Source: an uncultured Fibrobacter sp. (GTDB taxonomy: Bacteria; Fibrobacterota; Fibrobacteria; Fibrobacterales; Fibrobacteraceae). Taken from it: a stretch of 64,000 bases of DNA. Each line of letters begins with the position of its first letter. Position 1 is the stretch's first letter. Below the pieces are notes generated by a model that searched no databases, was not told the DNA's origin, and saw only the letters and a program-made list of their open reading frames with translations. The DNA lies in the NCBI GenBank assembly GCA_946414075.1, contig CAMKNA010000001.1:1-64000 (forward strand). The letters run 5' to 3'. Shown piece by piece: positions 37,355 through 46,458 of this stretch. Position numbers and translations under genes: made by a program.

Positions 37355-38239
37355 ATGCACTACACCCCCTACCGCGATTTACTGCTGAAGCTTTTCCCCA
37401 ACTACCTGAAAGTGCGCAAGTTGCCGCTGAACGGTGGCATGAGCTGCCCCAACCTGGACGGCACCAAGGGATTCGCCGGCTGCAGCTACTGCAACAACCG
37501 CAGTTTCAGCCCCGTCTTTGACCAGGCACAGGTCGCCATCCAGGAACAGCTGGACAAGTTTGTGCCGCGCCTGCGGGAAAAGCACCCCAACGCGGGAATC
37601 CTTGCCTACCTGCAGCCCTACACCAACACCCACGCGCCCCTGGAAAAGCTGCGGGAAATTATGGACCCCATCGTGAAGCACAAGGAAATCGCGGGCCTTG
37701 CCATAGGCACACGCCCCGACTGCCTGGAAGACGAGAAGATAGCCTACCTAGCGGAACTGAACCGCATAAAGCCCATCATCGTAGAGATCGGGCTCCAGAC
37801 GGCCAACGACCTGACCCTTGCCGCCATCAACCGCAGGCACACCCTGGCGGAATGGACCGACGCAGTAAAACGCTGCCAGGAAGCGGGACTCACCGTGACC
37901 ACCCATGTAATCGTGGGGCTCCCGGGCGAAACCTTGAAGGACTTCAAGCACACCGCCGAAGTGGTGCGGGACCTGCACCTTGCCGCCGTCAAGATCCACC
38001 CGCTGCATATCGTCACAGGGACCGTCATGGCCCAGGACTACATTGCCGGACAGTTCAAGTTGTTGGAGTTCGAGGAGTACTGCGCTGCCGTCGCCGAGAT
38101 GATCAAGATTATCGGGACCGAGACCGCCATCGAGCGGTTCAGCGGCGAAAGCCCCAGCGAAATGCTTATCGCCCCCAACTGGTGCGGGGAACGGGACAAG
38201 ATTATCGCCGAAGTGGAGAAACTGCTTGATAATCAATAG
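37355..38239 (+). CDS. Radical SAM protein, TIGR01212 (YhcC-like)
   Basis: 294 residues. The [4Fe-4S] motif is GMSCPNLDGTKGFAGCSYCN near residues 29-48, the long-spaced Cys pattern of this family rather than the usual CX3CX2C. GLAIGTRPDCLEDEKI and VEIGLQTANDLTLAAINRRH follow, as in oxygen-independent coproporphyrinogen-oxidase-like folds. TIGR01212/YhcC proteins are widespread; their substrate is not established to my knowledge. No Shine-Dalgarno sequence is obvious. argH follows on the same strand. Confidence 0.88.
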   Translation: MHYTPYRDLLLKLFPNYLKVRKLPLNGGMSCPNLDGTKGFAGCSYCNNRSFSPVFDQAQVAIQEQLDKFVPRLREKHPNAGILAYLQPYTNTHAPLEKLREIMDPIVKHKEIAGLAIGTRPDCLEDEKIAYLAELNRIKPIIVEIGLQTANDLTLAAINRRHTLAEWTDAVKRCQEAGLTVTTHVIVGLPGETLKDFKHTAEVVRDLHLAAVKIHPLHIVTGTVMAQDYIAGQFKLLEFEEYCAAVAEMIKIIGTETAIERFSGESPSEMLIAPNWCGERDKIIAEVEKLLDNQ

Positions 38240-38313
38240 ACACGGCACACGCTTCCTAAAAATGCACACGCATTTTGCTAAATTGGCTCGCGTATAAAAA
38301 AAAGGATTTGAAA

Positions 38314-39741
38314 ATGGCAAAGACCAGTGCAAAGAAAAATTCTGCCAAGAAGGGCACCCAGACCAACATGTGGACCGGCCGTTTCGCCAGCGGCATGGCT
38401 CAGAGCATGGTGGACCTGAGCTTTAGCCTGCAATTCGACGCTGAACTCATCGAAGAGGACATCGAAGGCAGCATCGGCCACGGCAAGGGCCTGGTGGAAT
38501 CCGGCGTGCTCAGCAAGGCCGACTACAAGAAGATTTGCGATGGCCTGGCCAGCATCCTCAAGGACTACAAGGCCGGCAAGAACCTTTGGAAGGAATCCGA
38601 CGAGGACATCCATATGGCCGTGGAGCGCGTGCTCACCGAACGCATCGGGTCCCTGGGCAAAAAGATCCACACGGGCCGCAGCCGTAACGACCAGGTCTGC
38701 ACGGATTTCAAGCTCTACATGCGCCACCGCGCCGCCGAAATCCGCGCTCTCGAAGTGTGCCTGATGGAAACAGTGCTGGACCTGGCAAAGAAATACTTCG
38801 GCAAGATGATGCCAGGTTACACCCACCTGCAGCAGGCACAGCCCATCTACTTCAGCCACTACCTGATGAGCATGTTCTTTGCCGTGAGCCGCGATGTGAA
38901 GCGACTGGACAACTTTTTGGAACTGCACAGTGAGCTCCCGCTGGGTAGCGGCGCCATGGCAGGGTCTGCATTCCCTTACCACCGCGCCCTGGTGGCCAAG
39001 GAACTGGGCTTTAAGGGAGTCTCCCCCAACAGCATCGACGCGGTAAGCCACCGCGACATGATGCTGGAATTCGAAGCCGACCTGGCCATTATCGCCAACA
39101 CCATGAGCCGCTACGCCGAAGACTTTGTGAACTGGAGTACCAGCGAATTCGGCTATCTTACCCTGCACGACGCTTTCTCTAGCGGTTCCTCGATGATGCC
39201 GCAGAAGAAGAACCCCGACTCCATGGAACTCATCCGTGGAAAGTCCGGCCGCATGCTGGGTAACTTCAGCGCCCTCTACACGCTGGTGAAGGGCGCCCCG
39301 CTCAGCTACAGCCGCGACCTGCAAGAAGACAAGGAACCGGTTTTCGACTCCGTTCATAATGTGAAGGTGATTCTCCGCGTCATGAAGGAAGCCTTGGAAA
39401 GTGCACGATTCAACTTCGACAAGATGCATGCCAAGATGCTGCCGGCGCTGCTGGCTACCGACCTCGCAGATCTTCTGGTCGAATCTGGCGTGCCGTTCCG
39501 CGATGCCCACCACATAGTCGGTAGCCTGGTCGGCGAAGCCGCCCGCCAAGGCCTGGAATTCACGGATTTGAGCGACGAGGCCTGGGCCAGCGCCGGCGTC
39601 CCGAATGTGGGTCAGATGAAGAAGACGCTCACCTTCGAGTACAGCGTGTCCCGCAGGAACATCGAAGGCGGCACGGGCCCCAAGTCCGTCAAGCAGCAGT
39701 TCGTGAAAGCCGCCACGATCCTGAAGAGTTTCAAGAAGTAA
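38314..39741 (+). CDS. argH: Argininosuccinate lyase
   Basis: 475 residues from ATG 38314, with AAAGGA upstream. The N-terminus has a short Lys-rich extension before NMWTGRFASGM, the normal ArgH start. TGRSRNDQVCTDFKLYMR, YTHLQQAQPI, and the superfamily signature GSSMMPQKKNPDSMELIRGK are present; the catalytic Ser lies in the flexible GSS loop. It cleaves argininosuccinate to arginine and fumarate. Other arg genes are not in the window. Confidence 0.95.
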   Translation: MAKTSAKKNSAKKGTQTNMWTGRFASGMAQSMVDLSFSLQFDAELIEEDIEGSIGHGKGLVESGVLSKADYKKICDGLASILKDYKAGKNLWKESDEDIHMAVERVLTERIGSLGKKIHTGRSRNDQVCTDFKLYMRHRAAEIRALEVCLMETVLDLAKKYFGKMMPGYTHLQQAQPIYFSHYLMSMFFAVSRDVKRLDNFLELHSELPLGSGAMAGSAFPYHRALVAKELGFKGVSPNSIDAVSHRDMMLEFEADLAIIANTMSRYAEDFVNWSTSEFGYLTLHDAFSSGSSMMPQKKNPDSMELIRGKSGRMLGNFSALYTLVKGAPLSYSRDLQEDKEPVFDSVHNVKVILRVMKEALESARFNFDKMHAKMLPALLATDLADLLVESGVPFRDAHHIVGSLVGEAARQGLEFTDLSDEAWASAGVPNVGQMKKTLTFEYSVSRRNIEGGTGPKSVKQQFVKAATILKSFKK

Positions 39742-40656
39742 TTACAACTGCTCGACGGTGAAGCCTTTGTGGCGGAGGATGTCAATGACATTCTCATGAT
39801 TGCCCACCATGTGGGCAGCGCCCACAACCACAAAGACATTACGGTCCTTGGCCAGAAAGTCTGCAATGCTTTCCGCCATCTTGCGGTTACGGGAATAGTA
39901 GATACGATCGTTGATTTCTTTCTTGAGCAGGGAATCTGCAGGGCTCAACTGCGCCGTATCCAGATTCATGTTTACACAAAAGAGGGAATCGTCCCCCGTT
40001 TTCCAGGCACGCATCATGCCCCTAGTGGCAGAATCAAGGGAAGGGTTTTCCCGAAGGATGGTTTTCAGATAAAAAATCCCCAACGAAAACGAATCGTCGT
40101 CCCCCGTAAGCGCGTAAACCTGTTCCTCCACCGTCTCCAGCGAGATGATATTTTTCCCAGCATCACGGGCCCGCTTAAAGAAATGGACATCAATCCCCAG
40201 TTTTGGGTCATAACCCAAACGCATAATTCCAACGGCGGTCACGGTCATGCCCGCCGGTATGGGCTTGTAGCGGGCAAACGAACCAAGCGGCAGCTTCCAC
40301 GCCAAACAAAGGCTGTCAAGAGATAGGGAAACACTTGCAGGAATAACGCTGTCGAGACTCCTTCCATCGTGGAAAAAACCATACTGTTCCGACATCAGGG
40401 ACATTTGCTGCGAAATGGAATCGTCGGACAAGTCTATTTCCACCGCCAGCTCTTCCGAGCGGTCAAAGGCATTCTCAATGACCGAATCCAGCGGGTAGAA
40501 CGAGGAATCCGCAAAATGAAGACTCCCTAAAAGATAAATGGATGAATTGGAATCGGAGACCTTCCAGAAAAGATGTTTCTTCCCTGAATCATCACCCAAC
40601 ACAGAACACCCTGCCAACAGCAAGGCGCAAGCAAACAGAACGGAAAGGCCCTTCAC
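39742..40656 (-). CDS. TraB/GumN family lipoprotein
   Basis: 304 residues. Lipoprotein signal peptide with LAGC lipobox. The TraB/GumN core starts with FWKVSDSNSSIYLLGSLHFA (GSLH motif near 44-47) and ends VFVVVGAAHMVGNHENVIDI, the paired motifs of this Tiki-like metalloprotease-related fold. It may be a metal-dependent peptidase at the outer face, but this is inferred. It is the last gene of the operon that includes the MotA-like and OmpA-like genes, only 6 bp from the preceding gene. Confidence 0.85.
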   Translation of the reverse strand: MKGLSVLFACALLLAGCSVLGDDSGKKHLFWKVSDSNSSIYLLGSLHFADSSFYPLDSVIENAFDRSEELAVEIDLSDDSISQQMSLMSEQYGFFHDGRSLDSVIPASVSLSLDSLCLAWKLPLGSFARYKPIPAGMTVTAVGIMRLGYDPKLGIDVHFFKRARDAGKNIISLETVEEQVYALTGDDDSFSLGIFYLKTILRENPSLDSATRGMMRAWKTGDDSLFCVNMNLDTAQLSPADSLLKKEINDRIYYSRNRKMAESIADFLAKDRNVFVVVGAAHMVGNHENVIDILRHKGFTVEQL

Positions 40657-40662
40657 TTGAAA

Positions 40663-41316
40663 CTACTTCTTATCCTGGGGGACAAGTCGCTCCACAACGC
40701 GGAACAGCTCGTTGTAAATTTCCAGGAAGTCCTCAATCCAGATGGGGTCACGCTCGCCCACAATGTGCATGGTCTCTTCCAGGGTATGCTGGGCGTTGTA
40801 AGGCCCAACCAGGGAACCTTCGGGCAAGGCCCCGCTCCTGTAGGCCAGAGCCGCCGACACGCGGGCACGGAAACTACGACGCAGGCGGGTAATGAGGGAG
40901 CTACGCAAAGCCATAAGCTCGTCGTAGGCCTCCTGGAATCTGGATTCAGCCACATCCTGCTCCGCCGTCTTCAGGCGGCGACCGATGGATTCACGCTCCA
41001 TGGGCGGCACAAGCATACCCTTGGTAGCGAGAGTACCACGAATCTGGGCGATGGTCTTTTCCAGAAAATCCTTGCCCCAAAAGCACATGGGAGCCGCCAC
41101 ATTCTCAGTGGCCTTATTCTCGCGGACCTTGTGGGCCGAAAGCCAGCGGTCCAGCTTGTCCAGCACAATTCCCGCCTCGGGAGTGCGGTCGATAGCCAGG
41201 TAGTCCCGGGCGCGGGAAAGCAGGTTGTCCGCATAGACCATACGCCAATGCGGGAACTTTCCGGTCTTGCGGATAGCGTCCATATTCTGGCGGATTGTGT
41301 CTAGACGGTCTTGCAT
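40663..41316 (-). CDS. Helical protein of unknown function in the MotA/OmpA-like operon
   Basis: 217 residues, mostly charged helices, with no signal peptide or membrane segment (TIRQNMDAIRKTGKFPHWRM; GKDFLEKTIAQIRGTLATKG; LRRSFRARVSAALAYRSGAL). I do not recognise the family. It starts 5 bp after the OmpA-like gene and precedes the TraB-like gene by 6 bp, so it is very likely cotranslated with the membrane pair and may act on it from the cytoplasm. Confidence 0.7.
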   Translation of the reverse strand: MQDRLDTIRQNMDAIRKTGKFPHWRMVYADNLLSRARDYLAIDRTPEAGIVLDKLDRWLSAHKVRENKATENVAAPMCFWGKDFLEKTIAQIRGTLATKGMLVPPMERESIGRRLKTAEQDVAESRFQEAYDELMALRSSLITRLRRSFRARVSAALAYRSGALPEGSLVGPYNAQHTLEETMHIVGERDPIWIEDFLEIYNELFRVVERLVPQDKK

Positions 41317-41321
41317 AAAGG

Positions 41322-41960
41322 TTATTTCTTTTCCATCATCTGGAGCGGAGTCACACCGATTTCCACGCGGCGGTTCAGGCTGCGGTGTTCCTCGCTATCG
41401 TTAGGATACTTGGGCTGGTGCTCGCCAAAGCCAGCCGCAAAAAGACGCTCCGGCGGGAACCCCTGGGCCACCAGGGCCTTGACCACGCTCACCGCGCGTT
41501 CCGTAGAGAGGTTCCAGTTCGAAAAGTTCTGTGAATTCTTCACCGGCAGGTCGTCGGTAAAGCCGCTCACCATAATCACATCGCCAGGAGCCATGGCATC
41601 CAGGAGCCCCTTACTAATGCCTTCTATAACCTTGATGCCCTCGGCGGTAAGGTTCGCCCCGTTAATGGGGAAAAGGAAACTGGCCTGAATCTGGATCTTG
41701 CCGTCTTCAAGGGCAATAAGTCCCTGCTCGATGGAAGATTTCAAACTCTGGGAAAGCAGGGCGTTGCGTTCCGCCGCAATCTTGCGCATCTCTTCCTGGC
41801 AGCTCAGCACTTCCTCTTCGGTACGGGTCAGGTCTTCCGCCTTCTGCTCCTTCAGGGTGGCCATGGCCACGAAGGCCAAGATAAACAGGGACACCAGGGC
41901 CACGCCCAAGTCCGTGTAGGCCATCCAGGGATTGTGATTGTCTTCTCGACGGAATCCCAT
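41322..41960 (-). CDS. MotB/OmpA-like protein (stator or ZorB-type)
   Basis: 212 residues. One N-terminal membrane helix carries an acidic residue at its start (WMAYTDLGVALVSLFILAF), like the proton-binding Asp of MotB. A short coiled linker with Cys follows, then an OmpA-type peptidoglycan-binding domain: FLFPINGANLTAEG, VSGFTDDLPV, NWNLSTERAVSVVKALV and NRRVEIGVTP. It starts 3 bp after the MotA-like gene, so the two should form one complex. It is shorter than flagellar MotB and nearer the size of ZorB. Confidence 0.83.
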   Translation of the reverse strand: MGFRREDNHNPWMAYTDLGVALVSLFILAFVAMATLKEQKAEDLTRTEEEVLSCQEEMRKIAAERNALLSQSLKSSIEQGLIALEDGKIQIQASFLFPINGANLTAEGIKVIEGISKGLLDAMAPGDVIMVSGFTDDLPVKNSQNFSNWNLSTERAVSVVKALVAQGFPPERLFAAGFGEHQPKYPNDSEEHRSLNRRVEIGVTPLQMMEKK

Positions 41961-41963
41961 CTA

Positions 41964-43439
41964 CTAGCCCTCCACCTTAGGCTGCTCGGCCTTGTGGTTT
42001 GCGCGCTGGACCTGTTCCATGACTTCCAGCAAAATCTCCTGGGTCTTGACGGCGTTTTCCATGAGCACTTCGGAGGCCCGCTCGTGGAAGGCTTCCAGGG
42101 ACTGGTTCAGGTGCTCCACGAAGTTGTCCTCTTCCTCGTGCTCGGCGGTATCGCCAGAAAGCTTTTCCAGAATGGTTTCCAGGCCGGCGCGGAGCATTTC
42201 CAAGTTGGCGCTGAGTTCGCTCTGGTTCACACGCATCAGTTCGGCGGTCTGTACCAGGTTTCCGCCCAGGGCGTCGGTAGCCTCCTTCTCCTTCACCACG
42301 CGGTTGTCGATACTTTCGGTAAGGGCCTTCTGGGCTTCCAGCAACACGGCAGAAGACTCCGAAAGCTTCTGGAAGGCACCCAGAATGTCGGAAGAAAGGG
42401 CCGAAAGCTTTTCGGAAACGGACTTGCTGAGTTCGGCGGAACCCGCCTGGGCCTTTTCGGCCACCTGGAGCGCCACCGTCTTGAGGGTCTCCAGACCTTC
42501 CTTCTGGGACTGCACGCCGGCAGAAGCTTCCGCAGAGAGCTTGTCCATGAAGGACTTCCACTGTTCCGAGGACTGCTTCACCTGATCGGCCACGGCGTTT
42601 GCAATGTTCTTCGAAGAGGCGTTCATGGCGTTTTCGGTAGCAGAAGCCACAGCACCCAGCTTTTCGTCCAACTTGGCAGAGATGGTGCTCATGGAATTGG
42701 ACACGGCGCTTTCCAGAGATTCCACAGTCTTCGCCAGGTTCTTCTCCACCGCCTGGAACAGGCGTTCCAGTTCCGTCTTCTCCATTTCCGTGGCACTCGC
42801 AGCGGCATCTTCGCCCTGCAATTCAAGAGTCAGGCTGTCCAGGCGGGCCAAGAAGCGTTCACGGGCGCCCAGCAAAAGGCTACGGCTGGCGTTCAGCACC
42901 AGGGCCGCAAAAAGGCCGCAAAGGCTGGTACCGAAAATTCCCTTCATGTTCTGGAACAGCACCTGGATGGTATCGAGAGTCCCCTGGGTGGTAGAGTTGT
43001 CGATGGCGCCACCCGCGGTAGCCACGGAATACATAAGGCCGAAGAAGGTACCCATAAGGCCCAGCAGAATCACGGTGCCGCTGGAGCTGCGGGGCATAGG
43101 TAGGCCCGTGCTGTTGGAGAGCACCTCGTAGGCGATAGGCGAATCAATGCGGATACCCTTCTCCACCAAGTGGCGGGCCATCTCCAGGCGGCGTGCCACC
43201 ACGCCGTCACCGCTGACCCTAAAGCCCCTGCCGCCTTCGCAGGCAGCGACCTGTTCCTCTTCGGCGCTGATCTTCTTTGCGCTGGCCATAGACATGAACT
43301 GCTCCGCCAGGAACACCACGAAAATGGCGGCCATGATAATCCAGCCGAAAAGCGGGGCGCCAAAGTACATGGCTCCGCAAGCAAGGGCGGCGACGCCCAC
43401 CAGGGTTAACAGGAGAATGGAATTGAAAGCGTTCTTCAT
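41964..43439 (-). CDS. MotA/TolQ/ExbB-like proton channel with long coiled tail
   Basis: 491 residues. Two hydrophobic segments lie in residues 5-50. A cytoplasmic loop follows, then the MotA/ExbB pair: VILLGLMGTFFGLMYSVATA near 122-141 and GTSLCGLFAALVLNASRSLL near 170-189. From about 210 to 470 the protein is one long helical, Ala/Glu/Lys-rich tail, far longer than in ExbB or TolQ and reminiscent of ZorA of the Zorya defence system. The stop is followed at 3 bp by the OmpA-like gene; the start overlaps the upstream gene by 4 bp. No flagellar genes are nearby. Confidence 0.82.
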   Translation of the reverse strand: MKNAFNSILLLTLVGVAALACGAMYFGAPLFGWIIMAAIFVVFLAEQFMSMASAKKISAEEEQVAACEGGRGFRVSGDGVVARRLEMARHLVEKGIRIDSPIAYEVLSNSTGLPMPRSSSGTVILLGLMGTFFGLMYSVATAGGAIDNSTTQGTLDTIQVLFQNMKGIFGTSLCGLFAALVLNASRSLLLGARERFLARLDSLTLELQGEDAAASATEMEKTELERLFQAVEKNLAKTVESLESAVSNSMSTISAKLDEKLGAVASATENAMNASSKNIANAVADQVKQSSEQWKSFMDKLSAEASAGVQSQKEGLETLKTVALQVAEKAQAGSAELSKSVSEKLSALSSDILGAFQKLSESSAVLLEAQKALTESIDNRVVKEKEATDALGGNLVQTAELMRVNQSELSANLEMLRAGLETILEKLSGDTAEHEEEDNFVEHLNQSLEAFHERASEVLMENAVKTQEILLEVMEQVQRANHKAEQPKVEG

Positions 43440-44335
43440 TGTTCACCTTTTGTTTCAAATAAATTCAACTGACCGCGGTTGAAACCGCGCAAGAAAAGGG
43501 ACCACTTGTCGCGGTACCACTCGATCACCTGGAGCGTAAGCCCCCGGGCGTAATCGCAAAAATCGTCCGTAAAGGCCAAAAAGCCGTTTTCGTAGGCATA
43601 GTGCGGGTTCCAGATGCGGCCTACATTCCGGGCGCAACCTGCCGCCGTGCGGTAATACCTGGGAGCACCCTTCACATTGAAGGCCGCGGCAAAGCGTTTC
43701 TTGGCCAGGGTGTTCAAAGAGCTGCGCAGGGACGTCACCAGGGCGTTCTCCTTTTCGCGGAGACCCTCTTCCAGGCACGGGAGCAGCTTGCTCACCGCAT
43801 CCACGGCGCTCTCGCCATGCCAGTACTTGCAGAGCTTTTCCTGGAGCTGCATCACACGGCCGTGCATGCGCACAAACAGGGGCTCGGCATCGCTCACCAG
43901 CAGGTGGATGGTGGCCGAATAGAAGGCGCTGATATCCTGCTTGTTGTTCTTGACAGCCAAGGTCCAGCCGTTCTCGTCGTGGTGCAGAAAGTCGCCGCCT
44001 TCCAAGAGCAGGCGCAGCACCTCGTCGGTAGAGAAACGCTGCATCCACTTGGCACGGAACTCGTCGTACAGCTTGCAGGCGTCGGCCACAATCTGGGGGA
44101 AAGACGCCTCGCAAAGCTTCCAGGCCGTAGCGCTGTAGCTGATCAGCTCGGAGTTGGACACGGCCTCTTCCCTGTTGTTCAGCAGGGCGTCCAGATGTTC
44201 GAAAAGCACAATGGACCAGGTGACCATCATGGACTGTGAAAGGGTCGCCACCATGGCAGGGTGATCGGCGTGCACCGACAAGTGCATGCTTGTCCCTGTC
44301 ATCTTGCGAATGGAGCGGCGAAAAGTATCTTCCAC
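43436..44335 (-). CDS. Unknown helical protein upstream of the MotA-like gene
   Basis: 299 residues with no membrane segment, rich in aromatic residues and His (SMHLSVHADHPAMVATLSQS; YRTAAGCARNVGRIWNPHYA; YARGLTLQVIEWYRDKWSLF). Family not recognised. Overlap of 4 bp with the MotA-like gene implies tight coupling, so it is probably a dedicated partner of the membrane complex. Confidence 0.72.
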   Translation of the reverse strand: MEDTFRRSIRKMTGTSMHLSVHADHPAMVATLSQSMMVTWSIVLFEHLDALLNNREEAVSNSELISYSATAWKLCEASFPQIVADACKLYDEFRAKWMQRFSTDEVLRLLLEGGDFLHHDENGWTLAVKNNKQDISAFYSATIHLLVSDAEPLFVRMHGRVMQLQEKLCKYWHGESAVDAVSKLLPCLEEGLREKENALVTSLRSSLNTLAKKRFAAAFNVKGAPRYYRTAAGCARNVGRIWNPHYAYENGFLAFTDDFCDYARGLTLQVIEWYRDKWSLFLRGFNRGQLNLFETKGEQ

Positions 44336-44345
44336 AGGCTACCCC

Positions 44346-45065
44346 TTAGAACCCAGTTTCAATCCGTTGCCATACGCTACGGCTTACACGCTTGCGGCTA
44401 CCCGCCAGCTCTTCGGATTCCTTGCGCACATCGGATTCCAGGTTGCCCTTAATCAGGGCCATGTCACCCTGGAAATCCCCGCCCGCCTCAAGGAACAGGC
44501 CATAGACATTGTTAGAAATCTTGCTGTCCATAGAAACCACCTTGCCGCCCCGGACAGAAAGGGCAAAGCGGTTGCGGCTGAAGTCGCAGTGCGAAAGCAC
44601 AAGCTCGGGCACGTCGTCCACCCACAGGCCGTAGTAGTTGTTCACAAAGCGCACATTCTCAAAGACACCGCGGGTGCGGAAAACCGAGTTGCGGAAGGCG
44701 TTCTCCACCAGCAGGTTCCTAATCTCGAAGGAGCCGCTGCCCGAAATGATATGCAGGCCGTTCCAGCTCTCGCTGGAGTCCGCGCTCCTGAACACGATAG
44801 GCTTGGCCTCGGTACCGCGAATGTCCACCGGACCGCGCAACATCAGCTTGGCGTATTCGCCCATAAGGACCGTGACCCCAGGTTCCACGGCGAAGGTGTC
44901 CGTAGAGGCAAGCACCACGCCCTGCTCCAGGATGTAGGGGCTATCCTTCTCCTGCAAAAAGAGCTTGCCATTTTCCACCTGCGGAAACGGCATCTCCCCC
45001 GCAAGGGCAGCCACAAACGCCACAAGGAGCGGCAGGACTATCTTACTTAGCCTGGTCAATTTCAC
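44346..45065 (-). CDS. Exported beta-helix-like protein
   Basis: 239 residues with signal peptide (SKIVLPLLVAFVAALAGE). The mature protein has short repeated strands with Gly/Asn turns (ILEQGVVLASTDTFAVEPG; VFRTRGVFENVRFVNNYYG; SVRGGKVVSMDSKISNNVYG) as in parallel beta-helix folds. It is likely periplasmic or surface-exposed. Its start overlaps the end of the upstream lipoprotein gene by 23 bp, and it precedes the MotA operon genes by 10 bp. Confidence 0.72.
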   Translation of the reverse strand: MKLTRLSKIVLPLLVAFVAALAGEMPFPQVENGKLFLQEKDSPYILEQGVVLASTDTFAVEPGVTVLMGEYAKLMLRGPVDIRGTEAKPIVFRSADSSESWNGLHIISGSGSFEIRNLLVENAFRNSVFRTRGVFENVRFVNNYYGLWVDDVPELVLSHCDFSRNRFALSVRGGKVVSMDSKISNNVYGLFLEAGGDFQGDMALIKGNLESDVRKESEELAGSRKRVSRSVWQRIETGF

Positions 45066-45885
45066 CCCTCAGCTTGATCTTCTGGATGATATGCATGTTG
45101 GGCAACAGCTGCGAAGCAATCACATCGTTCACATCGATATGGCCCGAAATCTCCAGGTTGCCGGACTGCACCACCCCGTGGGTGATGTCGAAAAGGATAG
45201 AGCCCGAACCCACGATAAAGCCCTTGCTCTCCATGCGCACATTGGCGGTGGTGTCGGGAATTTCCTTGTACTTGATGTTCATGCCGATTTTCGCCATCTG
45301 CACGCCGTCGTGCACAAAAACATCCTCCAGCTTGAAGGACTTGTAGACCGTAGTCATGGCGCCGTTGCCAGGGATCTCCACGGTGCGCTCCCACACATCG
45401 CCCAGGTTCACGGGGCTACCGGGCAACACAGGTTGGATCTTCATGAACACCTTCATCAGGTTCAGCTCCTCGGTGCCGGGCTGCAGGGCCATGTCCTCCA
45501 CGGAAGGGTCGCTCATGGAGCCGTCGCCCATCATCTTGAACTGGAAATGCTGGGAAGAAAGGTACTTCTCGATGTAGCGGAACTCTTCCACCGAGCGCTT
45601 GTCGCTCTTGTAGTCCACCGTGTCGATCTTCATCTCGAAACGGGCGGAACCGTTGTCGAAGGCCACCGTCTGGGTCAGGGTGGACTGGGCGTTCAGGCGG
45701 GTCTCCATGGACTCGGGGGCTTCGTGGGTGGAATCTTCCGGGGCGAACACATTCAGGCTCGCCTCCAGGGTGAATTTCTGGACCGGGGCATTCTGGGTGT
45801 TGAACGCCAGGGAAACGCTATTACTATCGCAAGAACAGAGCCACAGGAGCGCCGTGGACAAGACCGAAAACTTTACAAAATTCAT
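45043..45885 (-). CDS. Lipoprotein, DUF-type beta-rich, head of the MotA/OmpA operon
   Basis: 280 residues from ATG 45885. Signal peptide SVLSTALLWLCSC with Cys in LCSC as lipobox. The frame is open further upstream into tadA, but TATATT lies 6 nt before this ATG and the signal peptide starts here. The mature part is beta-rich (QSTLTQTVAFDNGSARFEMK; KSFKLEDVFVHDGVQMAKIG). I do not recognise the family. It is the first of a seven-gene, same-strand run ending with the TraB-like lipoprotein. Confidence 0.72.
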   Translation of the reverse strand: MNFVKFSVLSTALLWLCSCDSNSVSLAFNTQNAPVQKFTLEASLNVFAPEDSTHEAPESMETRLNAQSTLTQTVAFDNGSARFEMKIDTVDYKSDKRSVEEFRYIEKYLSSQHFQFKMMGDGSMSDPSVEDMALQPGTEELNLMKVFMKIQPVLPGSPVNLGDVWERTVEIPGNGAMTTVYKSFKLEDVFVHDGVQMAKIGMNIKYKEIPDTTANVRMESKGFIVGSGSILFDITHGVVQSGNLEISGHIDVNDVIASQLLPNMHIIQKIKLRGEIDQAK

Positions 45886-45916
45886 ACCCAGAATATAGTA
45901 AAAGGGGTTTTCGGCA

Positions 45917-46405
45917 CTAGCCCTTGTTGCCGCTATCCCCTTTTTCCAGGCGCATCTTCTGGAAAAACGCCTTAAGCAGGCCCAGGCACTCGTCGGCAAG
46001 CAGGCCACCCGTCACCTGGACCTCCCGTTTCAGGGCATTCCCCGAAATCACGTCTACCGTGGTGCCGCAGCCCCCAAAACGGGTATCCGGGGAGCCGTAG
46101 ACCACCCGTGACACGCGGCTGTTCAGTATAGCCCCCGCGCACATGGGGCAAGGCTCCAGGGTTACATACAAAGTAGCACCATCCAGACGCCAGTTTTCAA
46201 GTTTTGCCGAGGCCGTACCGATGGCCAAAATTTCGGCATGGGCCGTGGCATCCTTCAACATTTCCACCTGGTTGTGGCCCTTCCCTATGACCACCCCATC
46301 CTTCACGACAACGCAGCCGATGGGAATCTCCCCCTCGTCAAAGGCTTTTTCCGCCTCCCGGAGCGCCATGCGCATATACTTCTCGTCGTCCGTCTGCTGA
46401 TCCAT
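45917..46405 (-). CDS. tadA: tRNA-specific adenosine deaminase
   Basis: 162 residues. Zinc and catalytic motifs are complete: TAHAEILAIGTAS (His and Glu) near 56 and EPCPMCAGAILNSRVSRVVY (two Cys) near 88-107. It converts adenosine 34 to inosine in tRNA-Arg(ACG). GAGG precedes the start. It marks the last clear core gene before the AT-rich island. Confidence 0.93.
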   Translation of the reverse strand: MDQQTDDEKYMRMALREAEKAFDEGEIPIGCVVVKDGVVIGKGHNQVEMLKDATAHAEILAIGTASAKLENWRLDGATLYVTLEPCPMCAGAILNSRVSRVVYGSPDTRFGGCGTTVDVISGNALKREVQVTGGLLADECLGLLKAFFQKMRLEKGDSGNKG

Positions 46406-46458
46406 AATGGTTACCTCGTCTACACCAATAAATTTAACCTTTTTAACGTTTTCAACTT

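Noticed and set aside
40663..45885. A complete Zorya defence system
   Set aside because: Only a ZorAB-like pair is seen; none of the partners shows helicase or nuclease motifs.
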